DNA of 64,000 bases, taken from contig CM067354.1 in assembly GCA_034190875.2 (NCBI GenBank), forward strand, positions 74,746,966 through 74,810,965, read 5' to 3'. The position numbers and the translations under genes are program-made. Origin of the DNA: Urechis unicinctus (Eukaryota > Annelida > Polychaeta > Xenopneusta > Urechidae). Shown piece by piece: positions 11,341-25,700 of the stretch. Position 1 is the first letter of the stretch, and each line of letters begins with the position of its first letter. The notes beneath the pieces are model-generated. The model had not been told where the DNA came from. It worked only from the letters and a program-made list of their open reading frames with translations, and did no database searches.

Positions 11341-13950
11341 TTTAACAATCCTTAATGACTATATAATCATCATATGATTTGTCCTTTGTAGCTTACACTA
11401 TCACATATAAAGTAAGCCACAAAATGTTAATATTATTTGATATTCGGCAGAGCAGCTTCATCGTAGCTTTCGCATCAATATCATGATTCCATGCTTCTAA
11501 TAATTAAAGAACCAATGAGCGCATCGACAATGCTTATACGTGGCATTGTGACATGCCTGGCTCCTATAAAACACTGAGGGGGTATTGCCCAGGTGTAAGC
11601 CGCTAAAGTATGATCCATTAAATGGCAAATGAAGTTGGATCACCACAGGCGTTGTGTGAGATTCTAAAACTATCTGTTATTGACTCATTTCCATTTGCTA
11701 TTCTTTGAAGTGCACAGTGACAATATTGACGACTGTTGCTTTGTACCGCTCTGATTCAAATGACGCTAAAAGCCCTGCTGTATTGACAATAACTTTGTTC
11801 ACAAAGAGTTACTAATAGACATTCTTCCCTCAGTCACCATATAACCCTATTGAAGTGACATTTAGAGGCATCTTTCACGAATTCCGCTTTTGTGTCCAAA
11901 TGGATCTTTAGCAAGGCTTGATAAATTAAGTCACCCCAATCACTGTATTGATATCGGCTCGTAGCGGAAAATGCATTGCACCTCGTTTGTACCCTATTAT
12001 TGCAATACACTTTTTTCAGCGTATGATGTACAGTACAGCACTCATACAGAAATTGCTTTAATAGATCACTAGGGTGTTAGATCATAATGATCATCCTAAT
12101 GTGTAAATGCAACAATCCACACCCATAATCGATGTGTTATAGATGTCGAAGAGTCAAAATCGATGTGGATGTAACTCGGTGAACGTAAAGTGTCTTTTAT
12201 GGTTATTGTTATTCAGCTGTTAATATCAAAACAATCGAGGAAAGCTCGGCCCTTTATTGATTGACGTCCATACAGTATCGACTTGTCCCTCAGCCTTTGT
12301 TACAATATCCCAATAATAGAAACAGGTATCAGTTGCTGAAGGCGCCACATGTAATGCGCAAAATATTATATGTACCATAATTAAATTGCTTAAAAACCAC
12401 AGGATTCGCAAACCTAATAGTGAATGTGAGCAGCAGATATATATCAAGAATATAGATTATTATCACTTGATCGATATTATGTTAATGATTCAGTTCTAGT
12501 AGTTATCTTTATCACCCACCTCTTAAAACAATGCAATTATTGCCTTATGGCTGCTTTAGTAGATGTAGGGCAGGCCATGAGATATTTGCATGTGCTGTGG
12601 CAGGATATGATGCCTGATAAGTGCATGTACATACAGCTAAAAGATCCAGCTAAGCATGTTCTACATCATTCACGTGGTTAAAGTTTGGCAAGTTTTGGCA
12701 ATCATAGCCTAAAAGATAAAGAAGAAACCATAACTATGAACCATAGGACATGTGCTGGCATACACGGGGTCAGGCATTTCCTGATAAACACATAGGCACC
12801 ATATATTATTTATATGCTTTACTATGTTCTGTTTTACATATACTTTGAAGGTAGAAGACCTGTGACGTATAATTAGCCTACTGGGAATGCTCTTAAGTTT
12901 GTGATAACGCACCTTGTTAAGGGTGCTTTCGGTGATTTGAAGAATATCATAAATGGTATCAACGACATCAGCGCAAGTGTAAACTTTGAAATGGCACACC
13001 TCTAATGAATGCATTGTTATTTACAATGTACATTGCACAAAAATAGGGCAGTGTATTGCATTGTATGCCCAACTGCTGCATCATAGACTGGATTTGCGCA
13101 ATCGTTTACCATTGTACTTAATTATAATTTATCCCATTAAATCAGGCATTGCAAGCGATGTCATGTTGAAGTATTTATTCCTAAAGTCAGAGTGGGATAT
13201 CATTGCATTACAGTAATACTAAGCGGGCAGTGTACATTTCTGGTTGTGTTTCTATTAGACAAGTCGATTGATTTGCTACCAAATCGACATGAACGCAGAC
13301 AGAAATAATCAGCCATCGTTCTCATTTACACACAACCTCATTATCTAAACAGACACCATGAAGCCTGATGCGAAAGCATAGGTAGATTGACTTGGTTAAT
13401 CTACGCTTACAGAGGGTGATATGTTGATATAGACACATTCATATTGATACACGAGTCGACCAACGAATAAAAGTGGAAGGAACAACCATGCTCTCACTGT
13501 TATATGGTGAACGGTTATATTTTACTTTATAATGGCATTTGCATAATGAGACCTTCCGAAGTGCAACTTGATAGCTGACCCCTTATAAATCATGCAAGAG
13601 AGGTCGTTCAATTGCTTCATAGCCTTGGTAGTTGGGGATGGGAGGTGAACACATCCAAAGACCCTCTGGATTATATCCATTGGCGTGGATGGCACACACA
13701 GTTAAGACTATGACAAGGCTTTCGTTTTATCTTTTAGTGGCTGATAAAAGGATAGTGACCTGCTTTGCGTTCGATATAATGAAATACAGATCTAGTATAG
13801 TTACCAACGCCCATTTACCATGATCAACAGTTATTAAACTTAACTGACCTTTCGCATCTGTAACCGCAATTCTTAAGCTCATACTGTAATATTATAGTGT
13901 ACAAAATAGACATTCTTTTTATTCATAGAACATTTAACCAGGATGAACGT
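11341..13950. other. unique AT-rich sequence, no gene seen
   Basis: About 2.6 kb with only chance-length frames (the longest is 101 codons, minus strand, 12,709-13,014, with no recognisable pattern). A small perfect hairpin, GTAGATT at 13,382-13,388 and AATCTAC at 13,398-13,404 around a 9-base loop, is the only local structure noted. Confidence 0.45.
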
Positions 13951-16721
13951 ATACGTAGATAATACACTATCGATAATAAATGTAATTTATATGGTGACTT
14001 ATACAACCATAGGTAGTGCACACGGGATGGACATGCTGTACAAACTGAATTTAATAGCGTAGCGCTTCTGATTTCCCTTGGTAGAGTGGTGTATGAATTA
14101 ATTTCAAAAAGCGATCGATGTAAACATAGTTCCAAGGCAACATCAGAGTTCCGCTTAACATTCGAGTTTAGAACACGTGGGAGGTCCAGGTCACTCGATA
14201 TGAATGTTGTATCCAATTGGCTAATACAACAGACATTTCCTAAAATCAAGCTATCCACAACCATTAGACAAAGACATCACTTGTTTGCATGTATCGAACC
14301 ACCAATTATATGCAGAACATATTGCAGTAATGAGCTAATGAGTTACCGCATGAGGATACCCATTTCCTGTATGTTGTATAGGACTACACACATAAATAAC
14401 ATTTTTATAGTGAAGCCTTACCGTGATCTGATAGGTAGGACATCCCTGTTTACACCGCATTGTCGATATAACCGGATCTTCTTGGTTCGTAAATCATGAC
14501 CAGCAATCACATCATTATGTTATATTATCGCTAGCCTCCTGGCTACCTAAAAGACCTTCTCATCGATAACAACAAAACGTGCGTACATTACGGTATAGTC
14601 GTGACATTAGCATTGTATATGAACTGTTAGATATAGTGCACACTACTAAATCTATTATGGTGATTGCACCATTGCCATGGGCATGATTATAATGCATATA
14701 CAACTCATAGTGTAAACGAAAAAACCTGGTTGATCGATCTGAAACATTGTTATGGAAGAATAGTTGGCATGACAATCCGACAGAAAATCAACATTCCGAA
14801 CATTCTGTAATCTTAGCGTTTCGTGTCAAAATGTGTTAATGGTTACTCTTAATTTATTTGTAATATGAATGTGGTCGAATCCAATGCAACATCATCAATC
14901 AATGTTATCTTTGAATTCTGAAGACAGGAAACCTAGTCGTGTGCATGACAGTTGTGACGAGCCTATCTGTATTATGTTGCTGTCATGCAATTATATGACT
15001 AACAGGAGCGTTACAAACGCCTAGTAAATACAGAAACATTATTATTACGGTAATACTTGTCACGACTTTACGGAAGTCATAGCGGTTGACTCCTTCATAG
15101 TTATGTTGATACCCATATCTGACTTCTGAAAGTACAGATCCTTGATGCAAGTTTCAACTGAAACTCATGTGACGTTCTGTTAAAGAATGCTTTTTATATT
15201 TCACCGATTTAATAATATAACCACCGAAATATTTCAATCACCCCGACTGATTTAAATCACAATAAGCGTACGTAGCGGTAGCAATAGAGATATACTATTC
15301 CACAATAATTTCGATTAAATGGCAGCAAGTGCGCCATACCTCACGAATCCAGCAAAACATTAATCCTTCAACAAGCGGACACAACTTTATGATTTATTTA
15401 CGCCTCCGTAGCCAGAACATATTCTAAGACAAAATCTGGTTATTGTTTATTTCCTTACAAACTGTGTAGGCAATGGCACAACGACCCACTATATCGATCA
15501 TGTCGCGGTTAACGTCGCACAAGCAGCTTGATATAACACCTGGAAAAGGTCAACATATTGTTGTCATGCGGATCTTTACACCATTTCTATTGTGCAACCA
15601 TGTATCTGCCAGGTCTATGAGTCACATACTTTGAGATAAGCGTTAAAGGATTATGGATCTTGGGTCGTAGTCTGCGCTCATTCCACACCAAAAAGGTCAA
15701 CGGGCAGATGGTATTTATACGCTGTACCGCAATAGAAGTGCAAATTGATCGGAAATTAGAGCCATGCAATTGCTTCATCATACAGTGAAACGATTATGGT
15801 CGTTAATCACCGGTTGCATTTCGTAAACTATGACATCGGGACCTGTGGAAAAGCACAAATTACTGTTGGCGGTGAAGTCCTCATGTATGCTTATGGTGCG
15901 GCAACCATGAGGTGTGCATGCATGAATTATGAAGTGGGTATTTTGTACTGCTCATGGATGATAAGTAGTTCGGGTGCAGTTGTTTATACAGTTTGTAGCA
16001 ATGTGTACATAGACTTCTTGCTGATGCAAAGCGACTGTTCGTTCTACGCAATGATCAATTCACCATTGATTAGTCACCTAACATATCATGCAATGATAGC
16101 TTGACTGTTCGTTAAATGACGGTATGCATGCTAAATTATACTTCATCATTTCAGCGATTAATTATCTAACGGAGCTGTTAGCCTCCATCAGCCTTGCGCA
16201 GCTTTGGTACTGGAGGCACTAGCCTTTACTTTGTAAATATGCTGTGACTAATCATATACATCGAACTAGCAGTAGCTTCTGCATTTGTCGGCGGGTAAAA
16301 ACCCAAGCAACGTTGCTTCTTAAATTACAGCGACAGGCTCTCCAGTTGTTTGTCCTTTATGACCAAATTGGCGTAAGCTGCATTATAGAACGGTCAGAAA
16401 TAGGGCATTGTGAATGTGAACGTCTAAAGGAAGGCATTCGTTATAAGACATATAACTACGCCACATTTAATATCAAAATTTTCGACCAATTGTTAAGCAC
16501 AACAGTGGTGTTATGGACATGCATTGGGGCATTTATCGCGGCTCATCAGAACTGTCAATCGCAATGCCAAGTATCACGGTCAAATGTCTGATGAACCGCA
16601 CCCCTTGGACCATTACTTTTGTTCAAAATATGCCAGACGATGGCGCACGATATATGCAGCCTATTTGCACGGCATTCTAGTCACATACCCTTGATGGCTC
16701 CGTTGGCTCAAATGTTACCTG

Positions 16722-16738
16722 GATATATATATATATAG
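16722..16738. repeat. short (TA)n run inside F1
   Basis: A run of alternating T and A inside an otherwise conserved F block. The corresponding place in F3 (45,593-45,603) and F5 (about 58,098) has only a few TA units, so the run expanded in F1. Confidence 0.8.
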
Positions 16739-19700
16739 GGACTAATAACAAACATAGTTTAATTTGTGACTTAGGTGTGTTTGTCAGTGATAGGATATAG
16801 GACACGATTATAGCTATCTCGAGACGAATAAATTTTAATTCCATCTCTGATCGTTGCATCTGCAGTCAAGCTCTAGTCATTGCAGAATATTTACGCTCAA
16901 CATATATGCCAGTTAAGCTCGAGGTCAACATGGTATGAGTCTCTCTTATTATACAACTAACTCAACCCGATGATGATATATACCTTACTTGCCACCGATC
17001 ATTTGGCATGCATACACAGCTTATAGATGGTACCGTCACCTAATGAATTTTGTGAAGTATTTTCTCCCTTTTCTAATGTTGGAATAGCAGGTCGCTTGAG
17101 TAGAGAAAATGCACAATTAAGTTGGAAACTGCATATTTTGTTGGGATAGAGAAGCGAGAACTATTTGATGCAGTTGCGTAATTTCATAACAAAACAAAAA
17201 CGTGACATGCATGCTAACAAAGCAAATACGATGTATCAGTGGAGAGCTCTTAGGTCCAATTAATTGCCATTGACAACTCGGTGACATGATAATAATATGT
17301 CAGTTGATCATGCAAGGGCAGCATTAGCAATGTCTAGTCTTTGATCACGGACGACTGGTGTAACCCCTAGTTCGACATAAATTGCTGTTCATCATTTCAG
17401 ATGCTTCTATAATGTTATATTGATTTTTCTTCTTGGTGACGTTAAATACGTCGCCAATGCATACCGTGTTGCTATGATGCAATATGAATAACAAAGAATG
17501 AGTATTGACTGGTGTGAATACCTGAATGACAAATGATACAATTTATGCTAATAGGTATGGCGTTCCGTACCGTTACATTCCGATTGCAAATGTGAAAATA
17601 GAGACCAGTATAATGAGTTTCTTATCATTGCTCTGTAGATAACCGACATTCTATCGTCACAGGCGCTTTCATAGCTCGATGCTAGGACATATGCCAACAT
17701 ATACTAGGCACATATAGTCATATATGTTGTGCCGGATATTTCTAAAACAAGACAATTCATGCGAACTTCACCGAAAGGTAGGAAATACTTCATTCATACA
17801 GACTTGCTATATCCATGCTGATAACAACATGTATAATACGTACAAGAATGTACAATAATTGTTGAATGTAAGATTGATGAACACACCCCTTTGTGTAGGT
17901 GAAACATTGGCCATCAAGCACCATCAAAGCAATTACATGGTAATGTAAATATATCGATCAGGTTGAAAGGTAACTCACGCCTGCGGACGACTATTTTGTG
18001 CAAACGACTCCACAACTTGACAAACATGTGTGACCGAACATGCTATCGCGGTGTGTCAGTAGAAATTAGCTAGATGTAATAAAAGCCTGTCTACTGACGG
18101 TAATCTGGGGTTTAAACGCTTGATGATGATATCAGAATGGTGCGACACGGCATTATTCAACTGTAAGTTGTGAATAAATAAAATGTCGGTAAATACTGAA
18201 TCAAACGTAAATAGATTTAGAGTTGTGGTTTATATGCAATACAAGGGTTCGAATCTAAGGAGGTTGGAGTATTTTGATGAGCTTGGCTGTTCATCGTCTG
18301 CTCTCTCATTCATCCCCGTCTAAATGTAACTATTGTTTCAGCGGTCATAGGATTTGCTTGTACTTGCATCATACATTTTATATGCCCTAATTTTTATGAG
18401 TAATATCCACAGCCATCAATCAGCTTGGTGATTGGAATGTGTTGAGGACGTTATCCTTGCTGGCTTAGCATAATCAGGATGTCAATCGCTTTATTGCGAT
18501 AGGTTGGCATCTTGAACGATATTGGCAAATTACATAAGACAAATATACTAATTCGATTGTTTAGCGACGGTTGTCCCGTGCGTATTGTACTTTGTGGTTA
18601 TGGTCGTAAAGCAAACTTGTTAAATAGCTAATAAGTGTTACGATCATTATATAAGTTGGATATATGGTTAATTGATTGCAATAACCCACCGAAATGCTAC
18701 ATTTACTAATGTAGAAACTTATCCATGAATTATGAGACCAATTAGTACCGCTCATTAATAATCGCACTCCAACAAAATGGCAGGGTGGGCTAATACTACA
18801 GTTGTGAGTCTATCTTAGACGCAAGGTTCTTATAGTACTCACTTAAATAGTCTCCAAAATGATTGTGTAGTGGTCAATGTTTCGACTGCCTCGGACCTAA
18901 ACAATTCGTTCTCTACAATCTTCTTTAGAACGAGTTACCAAAACATGACTAGCCCGGTCGTGCCATTAAGCAGCCTGATTCACTGGCCCGAATCGTAAAT
19001 GCACTAGCGCGATAAAAACTCAGCCTATCGCTCATATCAATAAGGCATTGTAATATCGTGATGTTATTCAATTACTACAATAAGGATCTTGTAATAAATT
19101 TAACCTTTGTTTTCATACTTCTAAAGCTCGTATAACTTTGATATGTAACTTCACCTGGTCACCCGATTAGCAGTTTCCCGACTTTACAATCAATGAGAAA
19201 AGGGAGTAGGATACTTGAAGTTATGGTTCTATCGCTTCTCGTTAGTTAAAGTTTTCCGCCACCAAGTTGGATGTAAATCTATTTCCTCAGGGCAATTGCT
19301 TGTTGGTTCAGGTCGAACTCACCTTGTGTAGTTAGCAAACCGCGGGCGTCGTTAATGTCCCAGGCAATATAGATTTATCTCGCAAATGCAGCTTAAGGCC
19401 ATGCAGACGTGACCTTATCCCAACGAGAGAGAAAAGAAGAACGAATGTTTAGCACATAATTCAAACATTCATGAAAGGTATTAATTGCTCGTAGTTTGAC
19501 TTGCTTGCCTAATATACGATAAAAATAACAAACATCTGTGACATATATTAAATGTCGCTAGAGGAAATAATTAAACAGCATACCTTCATCAGTGTGTCGA
19601 AGAAAATTAATCGCCTAGTCCGTAGTCGAACTTATGACATCAAGCAAGGGAATGACATTCGCAATGCAACCCATTAATTGTTGTTTTTGAAGAACCTTTC

Positions 19701-21232
19701 TTTGAGTTTGCCCTTGGAGAAAAGCTTGGCATTCGTTTATTGTCACGGCTGTAGATCCGCCTGACAAAACTGTCATTATGGTGTTGGCTTTTATACAATT
19801 GACAAAAGGCACACAATGTATACTTTATGCTAAGCATAGTTTGCAGGATTTGATAGGGTGCGCTTTAGTACATTCCTGATCCGTGTCAGATATTTACCAG
19901 CAAAATATAATCTTATGCAAGCCTATCAGTGAACGCAATCACCCTGTTAGTTATCGCGGCATTGGGTGTGCCTGTCGAGGTATTAAGTGAGTGGCGATTT
20001 AATGGATGATTGACATCCGCAACATAGCACGTAATTTGTCGTTAATGACGCATATGTGCTGTGTTCGGCACAGTAGTTTACAGTATAGTAGTATGAGCTG
20101 TTAAAGCTAACATATATTGGAATGAATTACAAAATGCAACAGGCGTTGATATAGAAAACGTTAATTTGTTTGGAATCCTTTATAGCACTGTGGCCTTAGC
20201 AGATGCAAAATGATATTAAGATCATGTTGGCTCTAGTCATTTATGTTGATCAACCTCATATCTGTGTGTAGCGACCTCTGACAATCTAATGCAGTATAAG
20301 ATAGGCCTTCGTTCCGGGGACGACAAACTGTAGGCATTAAAAGGAATGCCTCACATCCATTAACGACGTATTATTACTTTTGCAATTCTTATTTGCGATA
20401 ATATGCAAATGACTGATGCTTAGAAGCTGTTAGAAGATTGTTGCAGGTACATTTATTAACCATTCTTGTTACTCAAAAATATGTGGGCATTACCGACATA
20501 TATTAAGGTCTAAGACTTCGACATTAGTTATCTGGGGTTGTTACAGATGCTTATAATATTTAATGGCCATAGACAGATGATGTTTTCACAAAATCAATTA
20601 TTTCCAGCTGGTAACATCAACAGGTAGCCAACGCCATTTGAAATATCTAAATTGTACAGAGCAATAGCGATGTACTTAAGGTATTTAGAGCTTATGTCGC
20701 GAATGATAAAGTTTAAGACGGCGAATGACTTTGGAGTAAAAAACGTAATTTAATATTAGCCACCAACTTGCATGAGCTATAAATCATGTTAACATGGTTG
20801 ACATTTTGACAGTGGTCCATCTAATTTGAATGTTTTAATATAGGTAAGAACGTGGCGGGTAACACATTTCGGGGCTTTAGTGGCATGTATATTGCAAACG
20901 AATCCAGTTGCCGTGGGTTTGAAGTTTTTCGACACTACATCTATTAAGATTTCCGTACTTTTATGATGTACAACATATTTTTTCATTCATCTCGAAAACT
21001 GAACTTCGTGTTGGACGTTCAACATGATAGTAATAGATGAAAATCATCGCCATCATTGTACATCATGTTTTTCCTAAAGTTAATCATATTGTGTCTGTCT
21101 GACCAGTATTTCTGAGCTTTTGACAGGTATATTACTTATTAGTTAAGCTCGACATGATGGTAATATGCATAACATAGAAAAACCTCAGGGATACGAAGCA
21201 TAGCTCACATGGGAAATACATTAAGTTCCGCT

Positions 21233-21887
<655 letters not shown>

Positions 21888-22254
21888 GCGAATGTAATGG
21901 TGATAGGCAATGGCATGATAATATTCATTTACTGAATTGGTATCTGTGCCATAAAAGTAAGTTTCCCTTTAATTTAGAGAAGGTGGCCGTGATTGAAGTG
22001 CATAATTTATTCCATGTTAACATTAAATGATTTGTGTCAATGCAGCACTTAACTGATTGGTTTAAAGTGCACTAAGCTATAACGCTTGAGCTTATGGCAA
22101 GCAGTCAAAATATATGGTTACGCTTGCATTAAATCTACAGTTACGAGAAAGGCTTACATATGCGCAATACTTAAACTGACGTATATTTCGATGAAGTATT
22201 CAGTAAATTAATGTGATTAATCAAATCGCTGTGCTTGCGTCAAAAAGGAAGAGG

Positions 22255-22915
22255 GCAGGAATCGTTGAGCACAGCTGTGGTCCAGTGGTATAGAAGCTAC
22301 ATCCCAACGTGTTATGGATATACTAGCCATCAAGACGCAGCACAATCATCTAGGAAACATGTTTGCCAATGACGGCATGTTTCCGAACATGTGTTGCACA
22401 TGAGAGTATTTGTTGCACAATAAGCAGACGTTTGAAGTTATGCAAATGGCTAGTGTTCGTGTTGATTCATTTTATGAGGTTTTTATAATGCTTTGGAATG
22501 AGATTCATAATCTACACTCTATTTTGTGTTTTTTTTAACTATTTACCTACCACTAATTAAGGTATGCTTAACACGTTGCAAGCGTCATAATCAATGTAAT
22601 CAGGTTAGGTCAAGCTGGATTGCCAGAGTAGTAAGCCCACGCATATCATCTTGTGTGGGGACTTTTGATATTTGTAGCGCATGTGAGTGTTTTCACATTG
22701 AAGCTCTCTTACATAAAGTATTTGAAAAGATCTCCTTTTAACTGTAAAATAATGCAGGGTGCTATTTCGCACGTTCGATGTTCAACGAATGGAAACGTAA
22801 GCGCACGTGGCAGCTTCAGGTATGACTTATCTGGTGATGCCTTCAGGGTAGGACTTAAGAAACTCCCATATTCATGTCCAGGGCCTGCCATGTCCATTGT
22901 TCAGAGCTGATGCTT
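22255..22915 (+). other. F1 stretch without a clear match in sister copies
   Basis: Between the post-array block that matches 55,235-55,540 and the block that matches 50,150 onward, F1 carries about 650 bases that I could not align to F3 or F4. At 22,270-22,290 the words tggtccagtggtatag resemble the A box of a tRNA-like Pol III promoter, but no B box follows at tRNA spacing. Frames of 62-85 codons at 22,526-22,910 have no recognisable content. Confidence 0.35.
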
Positions 22916-24249
22916 GTGTGAGGCACTTAAAACATAATAAATATATTGAAACCCGCCAACTATAGCTTCCATACTATATTTGTCAGTCAGAAGGTTATGA
23001 CATCCAACGATCGATAGACTCACGTAACATTTCCCACTCAGAAAACCCAACAGCGCATAACAATTGGTCACCGAGAAACATAGCCTTCAGTTTAAAACAG
23101 ACTCCGCTTTCATAGTTTCTATAGACCGTCTTCAAAAACACATTAAGAGAGTTTTATCGCAAAAAAATGATAACACCGTTTATAAAAGCCTAGTTTATGT
23201 GTCAATGCTTTTCAGATCCCAGTTATATTAAATCAATGGAGTGAAGTAAATATCCTTTCCTACACGAACCACTTAATGGTGCCAAACGGTTGCAAACCTG
23301 TGGGGTAATAAACAATTAATTAGACCTATGCGAGGAACGCTATCAAAATCTCTTTTCACTCTTCGTCTAAGCCAACCAACAGACACTCACAATAGCTTGG
23401 CATGCTATAATACTGTACAATCACATAAAGCATGCATTGTTGGGCATGTTCAATAAATTGACATTTGGCTGTTTGAAGGCTCATTGAATATCTTCGCTTT
23501 CACAATGAATAACAATCGTGCATGCACCATGGCACTGATAAGGCCTAGTCAACCCCGGCTTCCCAATTAATTAAAAAATATACATACGGAAGCATTATTT
23601 GTAAATCATTCAAATAATACCAATCGCGGGCATGTGTGCTATGCAGCCGGCTTACAATCCGTTTAAAGGTGTTATCGTAATGACGGACGTTTCTATGTCA
23701 TAACCAACGTAAGACTGAGATATTGTATTAAGTATAACTTTTCTCCAATGTCACATTGGAGTAAACAATCGAACAACGATTTAATAGAAATGAAAGCATA
23801 ATACCAAAGAAGTTTAATTGTCACAAATAAGTATTCACTTTCGCAAGAGTAAAATATGTCAATTATAGTTCCTGCTGTGTATTAACAACAACTGTCAGAA
23901 TAGGCCAATCATGAAATTTCGATGTCGTTAGTACGGGGGATGAATATCGACTTGGTCGTATATGTTGAAGCATTGCAATAACAAGAATATATATAATTAA
24001 CTTTAAATAACCCCCTATAAATGAACTCTGTAAAATACATTGTTCATAAGACGTTTTGTTTGCCTTGAAGTATTTGCTTCCCGGAATCGTAAGTAGCTTC
24101 GATTTGACCTATTAGCCAAGTCAATGCACAGCCGAGGGAAGCGATGAATGACGATCACGTAAGGTTTGGCCTACTTAGACATGTCGAGCCCGCAGAAAGC
24201 CTACTCGCTAAGCTGACGCAGTAGAAAACATTCAAACTAAGCGTCCTTT

Positions 24250-25300
24250 TTACTGTTTGTTTTTACTGTGAATGCTTAAAATACTGCTACAGTCATTATC
24301 ACGAGGCCTAGTTAGAAATACTGAAACAATTTCGTGTGCGCAAATACAGCCGTTTCAGAGATATCAGCGAGGAGAGAACTTGTAGCAAAAATCTCGATAG
24401 GTACTCTAGAACACATGCCATTATACAAAGGTCAAAAAAGTGAAAACAAGTATTTTTACTGCCTATTTCATGCTACGATAATTGCTAGTTACAACCATGT
24501 AATACATATATTCTTAACTGCGGTAGTTATGGAGGAGATAGTTTCAGAAAATTGGGGAGAAAATCGACGAAAAATCGATCCCATAAGCCTCCAACACTGC
24601 GCGTGCGCGTCAAACTAGCTCGGTAGTTGTGTCCAAACTTGATCTATCATTTTCCAAAATGTCATGTTGATATGTCCAACCGTTCAGGAGGAAAGCCCGA
24701 AAAAATTAGGCAGGAGAAAGAAAAAACAATAAATAATAGTCTTTCGCAAGCTTCTTGTGAATATTTTGCTTCAGACCTTCTCCGTTGATTTCTGGTGTTC
24801 AACTTGCATCCTTCATGGGCCAATTGTATTTCAGCTGTTATCTGTGGTAGAAGAGGCAACGTTTAAACACCACCGTTGGAGGACGCCTTGTATCTTTGAT
24901 GGGACGAACGTTATTGACGATTGGGAGGTCAATAACAAGGATATGACCTGTCTTTGGTTATTGGTCGACAGATTCGGGCAAATTTTTTATGGACAGGGAG
25001 GAGGGTTGGGTGGGGCGCGGGGTGAATCGCTTCCCGTTGTATCGGATGCGTGCAATGTCATGGTTGTCAGGCCAGAGCTTGACCGGCTTAATAGGGATAC
25101 GGAGCATTGCATGAGTGTCTCCTGTTCATCGTTGTACATCCACTCGCATACTGATATGATAATTATAAGCCCTGCATGTCTGTCGCATACCGTAACACAA
25201 CACAAACGTCACATTATATCGAAATATTCAATAATATTTGGCATTGTTGTAATGCTCTAATTTGAGAAATTCCCTTGGACTGATTGACACAACTCGTCCT
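24250..25300 (+). other. GC-richer insertion in F1, unrecognised
   Basis: After 24,125 the F1 sequence stops matching F3/F4, and F2 starts near 25,700. The stretch in between has a higher GC content at 24,580-25,150, including a G-rich patch at about 24,995-25,020, and is not seen in the corresponding F3-to-F4 junction (51,300-51,520). It therefore looks inserted or differently retained. It holds open frames of 94 codons (24,334-24,618) and 167 codons (24,757-25,260). No terminal repeats were found. Confidence 0.5.
24757..25260 (+). CDS. 167-codon open frame, function unknown
   Basis: The longest ATG-to-stop frame in the window outside simple repeats. The predicted protein is mixed in character: a cysteine-containing start (VDFWCSTC), a central part with VEEATFKHHRWRTP and an acidic DDWEVNNKD, a glycine-rich GQGGGLGG patch near residues 78-85, and a hydrophobic last dozen residues. 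I recognise no domain. It sits in the GC-richer insertion of F1, with no neighbour that hints at a role. The frame is open partly because the local GC content is high; a 72-codon frame overlaps on the other strand. It could be a gene or exon, part of an unknown interspersed element, or chance. No promoter or polyadenylation context stands out. Confidence 0.25.
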   Translation: MNILLQTFSVDFWCSTCILHGPIVFQLLSVVEEATFKHHRWRTPCIFDGTNVIDDWEVNNKDMTCLWLLVDRFGQIFYGQGGGLGGARGESLPVVSDACNVMVVRPELDRLNRDTEHCMSVSCSSLYIHSHTDMIIISPACLSHTVTQHKRHIISKYSIIFGIVVML

Positions 25301-25700
25301 TCCTACAATCATTTTAGGATGCGATGCGTTTGCTGCAATTAAATAAAATAAATTCCGCTTTATTTCTCGATTATTGTGGCATAATGGGTTTCACAAGTTG
25401 AACCCTTAACAACGTTTTCATGCGATGCATGCAAACGTCACACGTCAGGCGACAATATGTTGATAATCGAATATACATGCATTACCTTTGCAAGTTAATT
25501 TGATGATGTTCATTTGGTGATTTGTGACAGTCATAAAACGTCATATTTTCTCAAAGTCGCACAAAGGACCCTTCAATTTCATTTATTTTCTTAAAGGAAG
25601 AAGCATGGATATATGGGTATTTGGAATAAAACGCGCAGAAATAATGATGTTACCATCGTTATGTGCCCTTATCTGAAATCGTATTGTTCACGCGTTTATC
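25300..25700. other. junction between F1 insertion and F2, no gene seen
   Basis: AT-rich sequence without recognised features; the F2 copy becomes alignable at about 25,715 (word acatcgattctgg, shared with about 51,512 and 56,043). Confidence 0.45.

Noticed and set aside
13382-13404. Small hairpin with 7-base arms
   Set aside because: Too short and isolated to call a terminator, RNA gene or element end.
14086-14499. 137-codon plus-strand frame in F1
   Set aside because: The aligned sequence in F2 has a stop in the same phase shortly after 25,740, so the frame is not kept; likely chance.
15796-16591. Frames of 102 and 115 codons in F1
   Set aside because: F2 and F5 lack most of this stretch. 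The peptides match no known family and no selection can be shown.
18180-18270. A gggttcgaatct word like a tRNA T loop at about 18,245
   Set aside because: No matching acceptor, D or anticodon stems at tRNA spacing, and the sister copies have different bases there.
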